Of a stretch of 64,000 nucleotides of DNA, positions 17,764 through 27,467 are shown in pieces. The stretch comes from Calothrix sp. NIES-4101 (GTDB lineage Bacteria; Cyanobacteriota; Cyanobacteriia; Cyanobacteriales; Nostocaceae), in NCBI GenBank assembly GCA_004296455.1, contig AP018280.1:5270001-5334000 (forward strand), written 5' to 3'. The translations under genes and the position numbers were made by a program. Position 1 is the first letter of the stretch; each line of letters opens with the position of its first letter. The notes under the pieces were generated by a model. The model saw only the letters and a program-made list of their open reading frames with translations, did not search any database and was not told the origin of the DNA.

Positions 17764-18792
17764 TTAAGATGAAACAGCTCGCAAATGCGATCGATGGGAT
17801 ACATGGGCATCACAACCGATAACGCGATCGCGTCCTGATGCTTTTGCTTCTAATAAATACTCGTCAGCACGGTGCAACAAACTAATACCTTTGGCATCGT
17901 CGTCATCGCACAAACAAACTGTTCCCAAGCTGATGGTGACTTTAATTGCCAGGGTATTATTGATCGCAAATGGCTGTTCACTAACGATACGGTTTAGGCG
18001 CTTGGCGACCACTAGTGCTTCTTTACAAGTTGTATTATCTAAAATAATGACAAATTCCTCTCCCCCATAGCGGAAAGGTGTTTCATGAAAGCGCAAATTT
18101 TTCTTCAACCGCATACACAACAGTTGTAGTAGCCTGTCACCAACTAAATGTCCGTAGGTATCATTAACCTTTTTAAAGTAATCTACGTCAAGAATAATTA
18201 AACTCAAAGGTGAATTTTGAGTCCGTGCTTTGTTAATTTGCCTGGGTAAATCCCATTCCAAAGCACGACGATTATTTAGTTCTGTCAGCGCATCTGATAA
18301 GGCGATGGCGCTTAATAAATCGTTTGTGCGAATCAGATCGCGATATTTGTGTGCTTTTCGTAAGCCTACCGTCAATTGAGCAAGCAGTAAGTTTCCTCTA
18401 GCAGTGGATTCTACCAACGAATCGCTATTTGCATGTTCTGGAAGCCACCATATATAAGCATCAGCACCTTGACGTAATGCTGCGGAAACCATTTCGGATT
18501 CCCAGGAATAACCACGATGACTACGTTCTGCTAGTACATGGCTGCGATCTTCTAGAAGGATGCAATGGATCCACGATAGCTTTGTCTGTTCTTTGAGCCA
18601 ACAGCACAATCCCATGCTGCCATCCAAGCTAGCTTGCACAATGATGACATCAGGTGGCGCATTTTGAATGCGAGCTACAGCCTGATTCAAATTGGCGATA
18701 ATTTCAATGTTAAAAGCGCTATGATCGCGACTCCGATCCGGAAGTGTTGCGAAAAAGCGATCGCTTCCAAAGACCAGAATGGATATGTTCAT
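17764..18792 (-). CDS. Diguanylate cyclase with N-terminal receiver-like domain
   Basis: Residues about 1-130 resemble a response-regulator fold (ISILVFGSDRF, then DVIIVQASLDG), but the acidic pocket of real receivers is not clear, so this may be a pseudo-receiver. Residues about 165-330 form a GGDEF domain with DALTELNNRRAL, LDVDYFKKVNDTYGH and the active-site GGEEF, which should make cyclic di-GMP from two GTP. The inhibitory RxxD site reads RFHE, so product inhibition may be weak. No EAL domain follows. There is no membrane segment. Confidence 0.91.
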   Translation of the reverse strand: MNISILVFGSDRFFATLPDRSRDHSAFNIEIIANLNQAVARIQNAPPDVIIVQASLDGSMGLCCWLKEQTKLSWIHCILLEDRSHVLAERSHRGYSWESEMVSAALRQGADAYIWWLPEHANSDSLVESTARGNLLLAQLTVGLRKAHKYRDLIRTNDLLSAIALSDALTELNNRRALEWDLPRQINKARTQNSPLSLIILDVDYFKKVNDTYGHLVGDRLLQLLCMRLKKNLRFHETPFRYGGEEFVIILDNTTCKEALVVAKRLNRIVSEQPFAINNTLAIKVTISLGTVCLCDDDDAKGISLLHRADEYLLEAKASGRDRVIGCDAHVSHRSHLRAVSS

Positions 18793-19202
18793 GCTTTGCT
18801 TTCTACCCTGTTTCTACTTAATCAGAATAAACACTGTCAAATCTACTAGTACTCCTTGTAATTACTGAATACAAACGGGTTTTTGCTGAGGGGTAATACC
18901 CCATATTCTCAGTTATTACCGCTAGTACCCTGAGCTATTTTCAATTGTTGTCACCTGTTTATAATCTAATATCTCCTCTAACTATCGGGGTTAATTCTTA
19001 TGCTACCTACTGTCGGCTTTTACTTATTTTTTTTAAACAGTAAAAATACTGAATAATCTTACAAAGTATAAATATACTACTGTATTTTCCTTGTAATACT
19101 CATTCTTACTTAATCAGCACGTAAATAATATCTTGGACAAACACAATAGACAATTCAAAGATGTTTTCAAAAATTGTAGTTTAGATAACTATTGCTCAAC
19201 AT
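18793..19202 (+). other. 410-bp intergenic region with a hairpin
   Basis: There is no gene. At about 18876-18904 an inverted repeat (CTGAG, then GGGG and CCCC arms, then CTCAG) can fold into a two-part hairpin. The rest is AT-rich without recognisable signals. Confidence 0.35.
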
Positions 19203-19406
19203 CTATTGCTCACCATCTATGGTATAACCAGCTGCAACAATTGCCTGTCTAATCGACTCTGCCGATGCTGACGATTCTACAGTCACAATTTTTGCATTCA
19301 CATCTATATTTATCTTCGCATTCGGCTCTACAACCTGAATTGATTCAGTAATTGTCTCAGCACAATGGTTGCAAGAAATATCGGGAACATTTAATTTTAG
19401 TGCCAT
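19203..19406 (-). CDS. Heavy-metal-associated (HMA) domain copper chaperone-like protein
   Basis: The 67-residue ferredoxin-like protein is a single HMA domain. The metal-binding CxxC motif is in DISCNHCAETI, and the C-terminal IVAAGYTIDGEQ is typical of copper chaperones. It probably binds Cu(I) through the two cysteines and hands it to a P-type ATPase, which is not in this window. I chose the ATG at 19406 (MALKLNVPDIS), which has GAGG about 12 nt upstream. A longer frame to 19457 would add a hydrophobic, atypical N-terminus. Confidence 0.9.
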   Translation of the reverse strand: MALKLNVPDISCNHCAETITESIQVVEPNAKINIDVNAKIVTVESSASAESIRQAIVAAGYTIDGEQ

Positions 19407-19938
19407 AAAAGAAAACAACCTCAGTAAAAATTTGGGTAAAAATTTAAGTAAATGCAACCAGTCTACGGGTAATTGCGGAAATAGAAATATAAATCTACTA
19501 GTTATGTGCTCAGCGATCGCTAAGTAATGACTCAGAACTGTATTATCTTAATGAAGCTAACGTAACCGCTACATCACCCGAAAGTGGGAAGACTGTGCAA
19601 CTTCCTTAGTGTCACAATACCCTTGATTATTGACACATATATGGTTACAACTTCCCTAAAAATGTCAAGATATAGCAAAGTCCCGATAAAATCACCGAGT
19701 CGGCAAATGACTAGAAAATAATTTTATTGATTTTATGGCATCAAGAGGCTTCTCTACGGCATACTTTGTCATAAATTAGGATATTGGGAATAGGACATGG
19801 GTGTAGTTTTTCCATCGGAGATAACTAAACGATATTAGTCTCGGAGTCAATTAACTATTCCATGCCCAATCACGGTAGTTGTCATAACCGACTCCCTTCC
19901 CAATGCTTAATGCCCATTCCCTAGTTAATAAAAGTCCC
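19407..19938 (+). other. Intergenic region upstream of alaS
   Basis: This 532-bp stretch separates divergent genes. One HIP1 octamer is at about 19514. No RNA gene or ORF is convincing. A frame upstream of alaS from 19903 is open, but its 12 residues do not look like alanyl-tRNA synthetase. Confidence 0.4.
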
Positions 19939-22584
19939 ATGTCTTCCAACTCACAGTACCTAAGTGGTAGCGACATTCGCCAAAAATTCCTTGACTTCTT
20001 TGCACAACGCGGACACCAAGTGCTACCAAGTGCCTCTCTCGTGCCAGAAGACCCCACGGTACTGCTGACGATCGCGGGGATGCTACCATTTAAACCAATA
20101 TTCTTAGGACAGCGCACTCCGGAATTTAAACGCGCGACGACTTCGCAAAAATGCATCCGCACCAACGATATTGAAAATGTTGGTGTGACTAAGCGTCACC
20201 ACACATTTTTTGAAATGTTGGGTAACTTTAGTTTTGGTGATTATTTTAAAGAACAAGCGATCGCTTGGGGTTGGGAAATTTCTACGCAAGTATTTGGTTT
20301 ACCTAAAGAACGTTTGGTAGTCAGCGTTTTTGAAGAAGACGACGAAGCTTTTGCAATTTGGCGCGATCAAATAGGTGTCACTGAAAAGCGGATTCAACGC
20401 ATGGGCAAAAAAGATAACTTTTGGGAATCTGGCCCCACTGGCCCCTGCGGTCCTTGTTCTGAGATATACTACGACTTTCATCCCGAACTTGGCGACGACA
20501 ATATCGACTTAGAAGACGACACCCGGTTTATCGAGTTTTATAACCTGGTGTTCATGCAATATAACAAAGATGCAGCCGGAAATTTAACCCCACTTACCAA
20601 TAAGAATATAGATACGGGGATGGGTTTAGAGAGAATGGCACAAATTCTCCAACAAGTCCCCAACAACTACGAAACTGATTTAATATTCCCCATCATCAAA
20701 ACTGCGGCGGATATTGCCGGGATTGAATACACCAAAGCTGACGAGAAAACCAAAATATCATTAAAAGTCATCGGCGACCATATTCGCTCAGTTGTCCACA
20801 TGATAGCTGATGAAATCCGCGCCTCCAATACGGGACGGGGTTATATTTTACGCCGTTTGATTCGCCGTGTCGTTCGTCACGGTAGATTAATTGGCATTTC
20901 CGGGGAATTTACTACCCAAGTTGCCGAAACCGCTATTCAACTTTCCGAATCTGCTTATCCTGGAGTCAGGAAGCGGGAAAATGCCATCAAAGCAGAATTA
21001 CAACGGGAAGAAAGCAACTTTCTCAAAACCTTGGAACGGGGTGAAAAATTACTCGAAGACATCATTAATAAGGCCAAGCAGGAAAATCAAACCACAATTA
21101 GCGGCGTTGATGTCTTCAAACTCTACGACACCTACGGTTTTCCCCAAGAACTTACCGCCGAAATTGCGACAGAAAATGGTTTTGCGATCGATGAAACTGG
21201 CTTTGTTGAGGAGATGGAAAAACAAAAACAAATGGGACGAGATGCCCATGAAACCATTGATTTAACCGTCCAGGGAACCCTCGACAAATTAGCTGAACAT
21301 ATTACAGTCACTGATTTTGTTGGCTATACTCAACCCGTCGCCACTTCCAAAGTTGAAGCCATTTTAATCAATGGAGTTGCCGAAGAAGAAGCCGAAGCCG
21401 GAACCGAAATCCAAATTCTCCTTGACAAAACCCCCTTCTACGCAGAATCAGGGGGACAAATCGGGGACAGAGGTTACATTTCCGGTGACGGAATCGTTAT
21501 CCGCATCGAAGATGTGAAAAAAGAATCCGACTTTTTTGTGCATTTTGGACGAGTGGAACGGGGAACAATCCGAATTGGAGACACTGTAACGGCTCAAATC
21601 GATCGCGCCTGTCGTCGTCGTGCCCAAGCAAACCATACCGCAACGCACCTATTACAAGCAGCATTGAAGAAAATTGTCGATGACGGCATTTCTCAAGCGG
21701 GTTCATTGGTAAATTTCGATCGCTTGCGATTTGACTTTAATTGTCCTCGCGCACTTACACTCGAAGAAGTCCAGCAAGTCGAAGAACAAGTAAACACCTG
21801 GATTGCCGAGGCATATCCCGCCAAAATAGAAGTCTTACCCCTAGCAGAAGCAAAAGCAAAAGGCGCTACCGCCATGTTTGGGGAAAAATACGGCGATGAA
21901 GTCCGGGTAATAGATTTTGCAGGCGTTTCCATGGAATTGTGTGGAGGAACCCACGTCAGTAATACTGCGGAGATTGGTGTATTTAAAATTATCTCAGAAA
22001 CCGGAATTTCCTCCGGTGTTCGTCGAATTGAAGCGGTTTCCGGTAGTGCAATTTTAGATTACCTAAATGTCCGGGATAAAGTTGTTAAAGATTTGAGCGA
22101 TCGCTTTAAAGTCAAACCCGAAGAAATTTCCGAAAGAATCACCGGATTGCAAAACGAAGTTCGCAATTTGCAAAAAGAAGTTGGTAGCTTGAAAGGAGAA
22201 CTTGCGATCGCCAAATCCGACAGTTTGTTAGCAAATGCGGAAACCATCGGCGCATTTAAAATACTTGTAGCCCGCATAGATAACGTTGACGCAGCATCAT
22301 TACAAACCGCAGGGGAAAGATTGCAACAAAAACTCGGTACAAATGCTGCTGTCATTCTCGGTTCAGTTCCGGAAGAAGGAAAAGTTAGCTTAGTTGCTGC
22401 CTTCGGTGCAGATGTGAATAAAAAAGGACTTCTTGCAGGTAAATTTATTGGGGGAATTGCCAAAATTTGCGGTGGTGGAGGTGGTGGAAAACCAAATTTA
22501 GCCCAAGCAGGGGGACGAGATGCCAGTAAATTGGATAGTGCGATCGCACAAGCTAAGAATGATTTGATTTCTGGATTGGGTTAG
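19939..22584 (+). CDS. alaS: Alanyl-tRNA synthetase
   Basis: The 881-residue enzyme charges tRNA-Ala. Seen in order are the class II aminoacylation core (IRQKFLDFFAQRGHQVLPSA near the start; ESGPTGPCGPCSEIYYD), the editing domain with HTATHLLQAAL and CGGTHVSNTAEIG, a coiled-coil linker (about 720-760), and the C-terminal DHHA1 domain with the Gly-rich ICGGGGGGKPNLAQAGG. The start MSSNSQYLSG at 19939 is preferred over 19903 because it begins a few residues before the conserved core. It is full length. Confidence 0.97.
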   Translation: MSSNSQYLSGSDIRQKFLDFFAQRGHQVLPSASLVPEDPTVLLTIAGMLPFKPIFLGQRTPEFKRATTSQKCIRTNDIENVGVTKRHHTFFEMLGNFSFGDYFKEQAIAWGWEISTQVFGLPKERLVVSVFEEDDEAFAIWRDQIGVTEKRIQRMGKKDNFWESGPTGPCGPCSEIYYDFHPELGDDNIDLEDDTRFIEFYNLVFMQYNKDAAGNLTPLTNKNIDTGMGLERMAQILQQVPNNYETDLIFPIIKTAADIAGIEYTKADEKTKISLKVIGDHIRSVVHMIADEIRASNTGRGYILRRLIRRVVRHGRLIGISGEFTTQVAETAIQLSESAYPGVRKRENAIKAELQREESNFLKTLERGEKLLEDIINKAKQENQTTISGVDVFKLYDTYGFPQELTAEIATENGFAIDETGFVEEMEKQKQMGRDAHETIDLTVQGTLDKLAEHITVTDFVGYTQPVATSKVEAILINGVAEEEAEAGTEIQILLDKTPFYAESGGQIGDRGYISGDGIVIRIEDVKKESDFFVHFGRVERGTIRIGDTVTAQIDRACRRRAQANHTATHLLQAALKKIVDDGISQAGSLVNFDRLRFDFNCPRALTLEEVQQVEEQVNTWIAEAYPAKIEVLPLAEAKAKGATAMFGEKYGDEVRVIDFAGVSMELCGGTHVSNTAEIGVFKIISETGISSGVRRIEAVSGSAILDYLNVRDKVVKDLSDRFKVKPEEISERITGLQNEVRNLQKEVGSLKGELAIAKSDSLLANAETIGAFKILVARIDNVDAASLQTAGERLQQKLGTNAAVILGSVPEEGKVSLVAAFGADVNKKGLLAGKFIGGIAKICGGGGGGKPNLAQAGGRDASKLDSAIAQAKNDLISGLG

Positions 22585-22714
22585 TTTTTGTAGTGCGGGC
22601 AAGTATCGCATCAGCTTGCTAAATATTAAAAAATTGTTTAGTGGATTAAGTGTAGGCTTAATCCATTTATTATGTATACAACAATTCAGTACATTAGAAC
22701 TACAATTCCAAGAT

Positions 22715-24247
22715 ATGTGGATTTCCGAAATTAAATTGAACAATTTTAGAAGTTATTCAGACGCAGAAATTCTGCTATCCAAAAATATGAATTTGATAGT
22801 AGGTTCTAATAATTCTGGAAAATCAACATTATTGAAATCTGTATTATGGCTTCAACAAGGATTTGATTTAGCAATTAAAGATTTACGAATATTTCAAGAT
22901 ATTGGATATGTTCAACTAGAAATAAATGATTTAAATCAGAAGATTTTGGGCGTTTATGTAGGAGAAAAATCTAGTGTGTTAATATCTATCAGAAGAAAAG
23001 ATGGTCCTTCGATACAGATATCCGATATCGGTATCGGTAGTATAAGAACTTCTCAATCATTGGGTGGTAATTATAGCTGTCAGATTCCTAGTCAAGAGCC
23101 TGATAATTTTATATATCCTTATCTCTCGAAGCGAAAAGTAAGTAGCTTTCAAGAAATAATCAATTCAAGCACGGCTCAATCTGTAACAGGTAATTTAGTA
23201 AATCTTTATGCAAAAATTGACCGTATATCGAATACTAATATGCCAGCTAATGAGCAGTATGTTAAAGCCTGCCAAGACATACTAGGTTTTCCAATATCCG
23301 CAGTACCGTCAGCACATGGGAAGCAAGCGGCTTACATAGTTGGTAATTTTGATTATATACCACTAGATTCTATGGGGGAGGGAGTTGCTCATTTACTTGG
23401 GCTAATTGTAGATTTATGCATAGCAGAAAATAAAATATTTGTAATTGAAGAGCCAGAAAATGATGTACATCCAAAAGCATTGAAAAGCCTTCTTGCTCTT
23501 ATTGCAGAAAAATCCAAAAATAATCAATTTATTATTACAACCCATTCAAATATAGTCACCAAATATTTAGGCGCACAAAGTGATGCTAAGATTTTTAATG
23601 TCACTATGGAGTTTCAGGATAGATTACCGAAATCACAAGTTGAGCCAATTGAAAATACAGCTAAAGCAAGACAGCGTATTCTTGAGGAATTAGGCTATGA
23701 GTTTTTCGACTTTGATTTGTGGTCTGCTTGGTTAATCCTTGAAGAATCTTCCGCAGAAAGAATTATTAGAGAGTATCTGATACCTTGGTTTGTTCCAGAA
23801 CTGAAAGGTAGACTTCGTACTTTTTCAGCACGCTCATTAGATGAAGTAGAATCAAAATTTGAAGATTTTAATAATTTATTTGTGTTTTTACACCTACAAC
23901 CCACCTATAAAAATAAAGCTTGGGTTGCAGTTGATGGAGGAGAGAGAGAACGCAAAATCGTTGAAAAACTGAAGACTCGTTATGTTCAAGCCGGATGGAA
24001 TGAGGGCAATTTTATACAATTTACAGAGCATGATTTCGAGCAATATTATCCGTCGGTATTTAAAACACAAGTGGATTCCGTCTTAGAAATGTCTAGTGGA
24101 AAGCATAAACAACAGAAGAAAAAAGCTCTTCTTGAAGAATTAATAACCTGGATTACAGATAATAATGAAACAGCAAAACTTGAATTTGAAATATCTGCTT
24201 TGCAAGTAATTGAGATACTTCGACAGATAGAAACTGCTCTAAGGTAG
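22715..24247 (+). CDS. OLD-like AAA ATPase with TOPRIM-like C-terminal domain
   Basis: The 510-residue protein opens with IKLNNFRSYSDAEI, the RecF/SMC-type N-terminus, followed by Walker A GSNNSGKST (about 30-38). Further on come Walker B VIEEPENDVHPKAL and the H-loop IITTHSNIV. The C-terminal ~180 residues look TOPRIM-like: ILEESSAERII supplies the Glu and VAVDGGE the Asp motif, so a metal-dependent nuclease activity is possible as in OLD-family proteins. Orphan OLD proteins are often linked to phage defence. The start at 22715 fits the domain; an upstream in-frame TTG at 22616 would add 33 residues. An IS lies 83 bp downstream. Confidence 0.83.
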   Translation: MWISEIKLNNFRSYSDAEILLSKNMNLIVGSNNSGKSTLLKSVLWLQQGFDLAIKDLRIFQDIGYVQLEINDLNQKILGVYVGEKSSVLISIRRKDGPSIQISDIGIGSIRTSQSLGGNYSCQIPSQEPDNFIYPYLSKRKVSSFQEIINSSTAQSVTGNLVNLYAKIDRISNTNMPANEQYVKACQDILGFPISAVPSAHGKQAAYIVGNFDYIPLDSMGEGVAHLLGLIVDLCIAENKIFVIEEPENDVHPKALKSLLALIAEKSKNNQFIITTHSNIVTKYLGAQSDAKIFNVTMEFQDRLPKSQVEPIENTAKARQRILEELGYEFFDFDLWSAWLILEESSAERIIREYLIPWFVPELKGRLRTFSARSLDEVESKFEDFNNLFVFLHLQPTYKNKAWVAVDGGERERKIVEKLKTRYVQAGWNEGNFIQFTEHDFEQYYPSVFKTQVDSVLEMSSGKHKQQKKKALLEELITWITDNNETAKLEFEISALQVIEILRQIETALR

Positions 24248-24329
24248 GTAATTAATGTGTCGTTTTACCATAATTCTTCCATAGCTTGAGCGAAACAACA
24301 TGAAATCTAACATTAAATCTTCTCACTAA

Positions 24330-24355
24330 GGATCGTGGATTAAATAAAGTGTAAT
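24330..24355 (+). repeat. Left terminal inverted repeat of the ISAzo13-type IS
   Basis: It begins GGATCGTGGATTAAATAA and matches the reverse complement of 25602-25627 at 25 of 26 positions. Confidence 0.92.
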
Positions 24356-25553
24356 TCTGGTTTAGCGGTGTAATTCCATTGGGGCAAAAATTCATCAAAA
24401 ACAATCTTCATGTTTGATTTGAAATCTTCAGCCACTTTTCGACCCGTTTGATAGGTTTTATCGAGAATCGTTGTAAAAACTTTGAGTCCTGTGCGAGTGG
24501 TTGCCTTTGCCATTAAGTCTTTTACAGTCTGGATACTCTCAAAAATCATCCCCTGACAAACGCGAGAGATATGAGGAAACAAACGATGCTCAATCGGATT
24601 ATACTTGGAGGTGTAGGGCGGATAATGAGCGATACGAATTTCGATGCCCAGTTCATTAACTAATGCCTGTAAGTCCTGTTTGAAGATGTAATAGCGAGAG
24701 CTATTGCTACCGCCACCATCACATAACAGCAAAATTGAATTTGCCAAAGAATAACGCGTCTTACCATAGGTGTTCCACCAGTAGCGAATTGAGTCACAGG
24801 CTAATTCACTGGTATCGTGGCTGATGCCAATCTGGATATAACCCACATTGTCTGTTATATCGTACAGCCCATGGGGAATGGCAACTCCAGTCGCAAGCGT
24901 TGGCCAATCATGGTCAAACACCTCTATCGTTTCTTGAGTGTATAGTTGTCCCTCCCGGTATAACTGCCCAATTAATTCTTTTTTTTGGTGTCCATACTCA
25001 TGACCGGATTACCTGCCGTTTGATAAGAGTGCTTAAGTTGGTCAATCGTCTCAAATTGCTCGTTGCGATATTGATTCTCTCCTGTTGCCAGGGTCTTTAC
25101 TGCTTTACGTTTACGAAAGTTATATTTCTCCAACAACTGGTCTACCACTGTCACACTCACTTCGATTCCTTCATTTCCCAGCAATCCTGCAATCTCATGA
25201 CGCTTGAGATTGGTCCACTTGACACTTTCATCCATCGGCGAACCTGCTGTGTGCCTCTCCAACACTCGCAAAAACGCCTCGTCTAATCCAACAATTGTCT
25301 CGAAGGCTGATTTCCGTCCACCTCCGGGTTGGCGAATCCTCTCCTGCCCAAGCGCCGTTTCGTCCTCAAGTTCTCGCAAGCCTAATTGTAAGGTTTCGTG
25401 ATGGCATCCCAGCAAGCGACGGATGTATGCCTGTCCCCCGTACCCTAATTTTACTGCTTCAATTGCTGCATATCGGCGGCAATCCTTCTCCGACAACGAT
25501 TCATAATATCGTTGCATTTGAACTTCAATTTCACCAGGGTAAGGGTGCATCAT
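24340..25553 (-). CDS. ISAzo13-family transposase in two overlapping frames
   Basis: The first frame (25553 down to 24972) gives 193 residues with an N-terminal DNA-binding part (YAAIEAVKLGYGGQAYIRRLL and RQPGGGRK), and ends at TAA just after a run of eight A (plus-strand T run 24979-24986). The second frame continues directly from this run as ELIGQLY and contains LLLCDGGGSNSSRYY and HYPPYTSKYNPIEHRLF, the catalytic DDE part. The slip site reads A-AAA-AAG, a classical -1 frameshift heptamer. So either programmed slippage yields a ~400-residue transposase, or the gene is broken by a one-base deletion. Confidence 0.82.
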
Positions 25554-25601
25554 TTACCAGTTCTCAATTTACCCTTCTAGTGTACTGATATTATTGGCAG
25601 T

Positions 25602-25627
25602 ATTACACCTTATTTAATCCACGATCC
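25602..25627 (-). repeat. Right terminal inverted repeat of the ISAzo13-type IS
   Basis: It is the reverse complement of the left end, with one mismatch (G for A) at position 19, and is followed by TAA. Confidence 0.92.
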
Positions 25628-26044
25628 TAACCCAAAATCTTGTGTTGGGTTACAAGGCAAAATAGATTATTCGTAAAAATTAAATCTTCTTCCTGCATCT
25701 GTACTCAACCTCAGTTAAGAAGAAATGTCTAGTCTCAGCCCAGACTACGTAAACTAATGAATATGGCGTTTATTAGAATTGAAGGAAGTGCGATCGCAAA
25801 TCTAGCAATGTTCCCATAGCTATACCAGTAAATATTAGTCTTCACTTATCTTCACTTTATTTCATATAGATTTTTGTTTGATTAATGTCTGCTGGTATCT
25901 ATTAATATGAAACAAGGTTGCACAGAAAATACTCTCCTAATTTAGATATTTTCCCTACACCTAGTTAACCAATTTTTCCAACTTGTCTAGTAGAAGCCAA
26001 ACACGACTTACCCATCCTACAAATTTTAAATTTGAGGTGACTAA
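25628..26044 (+). other. Intergenic region upstream of hoxU
   Basis: This 417-bp stretch lies between the IS and hoxU. It contains the right half of the hairpin split by the IS (TTGGGTT near 25646) and one HIP1 site at about 25792. No gene is visible and no remnant of hoxE or hoxF is seen. Confidence 0.4.
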
Positions 26045-26761
26045 ATGGCGGTAAAAACTTTAATAATCAATGACCAATTAATCAGCGCCCGTGAGGAAGA
26101 AACTATTCTCCAAGCAGCACAGGATGCAGGTATTCATATTCCAACACTTTGCCATTTAGAAGGTGTTTCTGATGTTGGTGCTTGTCGGTTATGCTTGGTA
26201 GAGATTGTAGGCAGTAATAAGCTTTCACCAGCTTGTGTGACGCAAGTGGCTGAAGGGATGGAAGTAAAAACCAATACAGAAAGATTGCAGAAATACCGAC
26301 GCACAATTGTGGAAATGTTATTTGCAGAAGGAAATCACATTTGCTCAGTCTGTGTTGCCAATGGAAATTGTGAATTACAAGATTTAGCAATTGAAATGGG
26401 GATGAATCATGTCCGTTTAGAATACCAATTTCCTCAACGTCAGGTAGATATTTCTCACGATCGCTTTGGTGTTGACCATAACCGATGTGTACTTTGTACG
26501 CGCTGTGTACGTGTGTGTGATGAAATTGAAGGGGCACATACTTGGGATATGGCAGGCAGGGGGAAAAACTCCCACGTTATCACTGATGTCAACCAACCTT
26601 GGGGAACTTCCCTAAGTTGTACATCCTGCGGTAAATGCGTTAATGCTTGTCCAACAGGTGCGATTTTTGACAAAGGCTCTAGTGTCGGCGAAATGGTACA
26701 TCAGCGCGATCGCATTCAATTTATTGTGACAGCAAGGGAGAAAAAACAGTGGTTTTCGTAA
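26045..26761 (+). CDS. hoxU: HoxU, diaphorase iron-sulfur subunit of bidirectional NAD(P)-hydrogenase
   Basis: The 238-residue protein matches HoxU, which carries electrons between the HoxEF diaphorase and the HoxYH hydrogenase. All cluster sites are present: the 2Fe-2S cysteines in [15 protein letters not shown], the His-Cys3 motif [12 protein letters not shown], and two 4Fe-4S motifs [11 protein letters not shown] and [19 protein letters not shown] lies 4 nt before the ATG. The gene is alone: hoxE, hoxF, hoxY and hoxH are not in the neighbourhood, and an unrelated gene follows. Intact motifs argue that the orphan is under selection. Confidence 0.92.
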   Translation: MAVKTLIINDQLISAREEETILQAAQDAGIHIPTLCHLEGVSDVGACRLCLVEIVGSNKLSPACVTQVAEGMEVKTNTERLQKYRRTIVEMLFAEGNHICSVCVANGNCELQDLAIEMGMNHVRLEYQFPQRQVDISHDRFGVDHNRCVLCTRCVRVCDEIEGAHTWDMAGRGKNSHVITDVNQPWGTSLSCTSCGKCVNACPTGAIFDKGSSVGEMVHQRDRIQFIVTAREKKQWFS

Positions 26762-26868
26762 AATTAGCAATAGTTTCCCAATAGTATAGTTGTCATCTTC
26801 TCCAAAACTTCCGGAACGCATTCAAAAGACTATGGGGTAGTAAATAAAAATGCATGGAGGTAAAAATT

Positions 26869-27342
26869 ATGGCAGCAGAAATTTCCGGTAGTTTCCCCAC
26901 CTTAAAAATCGGTTCGGAGGGCGAAAAAGTCAAAGAACTACAAAAATTATTAAACCCCAGACTTCCAGGAGTCGATAGATTTCCGGTAAGTGGCATTTTT
27001 GGCTCGGAAACTGAACATGCAGTCGAAACTGTACAATATCAATTTTTTCTCAAACAAACTGGTATTGCCGATGAAATGGTTTGGAAGTCGCTCCATGCCA
27101 AAGCACCTGTAGGTAAACCTTTATTGCGTCGCGGTATTAAAAGCGAATTAGTCGCGATGGTTCAGGAAGTTCTCAAAGATGATGGTTTGTACGGTGGCGC
27201 GGTTGATGGGGATTTTGGCATCAATACAGAAAATGCAATTAAAAACATTCAACGCACCCGAAAGTTAGCAGTTGATGGAATAATTGGGAATCAAACTTGG
27301 AAAGTTTTATGTGATATTGCGACTTTTGTAACTGTTGATTAA
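26869..27342 (+). CDS. Peptidoglycan-binding domain protein
   Basis: The 157-residue protein has two peptidoglycan-binding-1 repeats, about 8-75 (LKIGSEGEKVKELQKLL then FGSETEHAVETVQ) and about 82-150 (LRRGIKSELVAMVQEVL then DFGINTENAIKNIQR). There is no catalytic domain and no clear signal peptide. The ATG at 26869 is chosen because GGAGG sits 8 nt before it; an ATG at 26854 would overlap that ribosome binding site. Its role is presumably cell-wall binding, but the export route is unclear. Confidence 0.85.
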   Translation: MAAEISGSFPTLKIGSEGEKVKELQKLLNPRLPGVDRFPVSGIFGSETEHAVETVQYQFFLKQTGIADEMVWKSLHAKAPVGKPLLRRGIKSELVAMVQEVLKDDGLYGGAVDGDFGINTENAIKNIQRTRKLAVDGIIGNQTWKVLCDIATFVTVD

Positions 27343-27467
27343 GAGATTGCAATACAAAACTTGGGAGTTGAGGTATGTTCTTTTTGGGTAGGTAAATTTG
27401 GTAAATTATTGAGAGAATTACCGATTATGAGGATGAGATAATTGACGTTTACGGTTACTGCCCTTTT

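Larger units (their letters stand above)
24330..25627 (-). mobile_element. Insertion sequence of ISAzo13 type (1298 bp)
   Basis: Nearly perfect terminal inverted repeats of 26 bp (24330-24355 and 25602-25627, one mismatch, tips GGATCGTGG) bracket a transposase on the minus strand. TAA flanks both ends (24327-24329 and 25628-25630) as a probable 3-bp target duplication. If the IS is removed, the rejoined flanks form a small hairpin (AACCCAA and TTGGGTT) after the OLD-like gene, so insertion hit a likely terminator rather than a gene. The family call rests on transposase resemblance. Confidence 0.9.
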
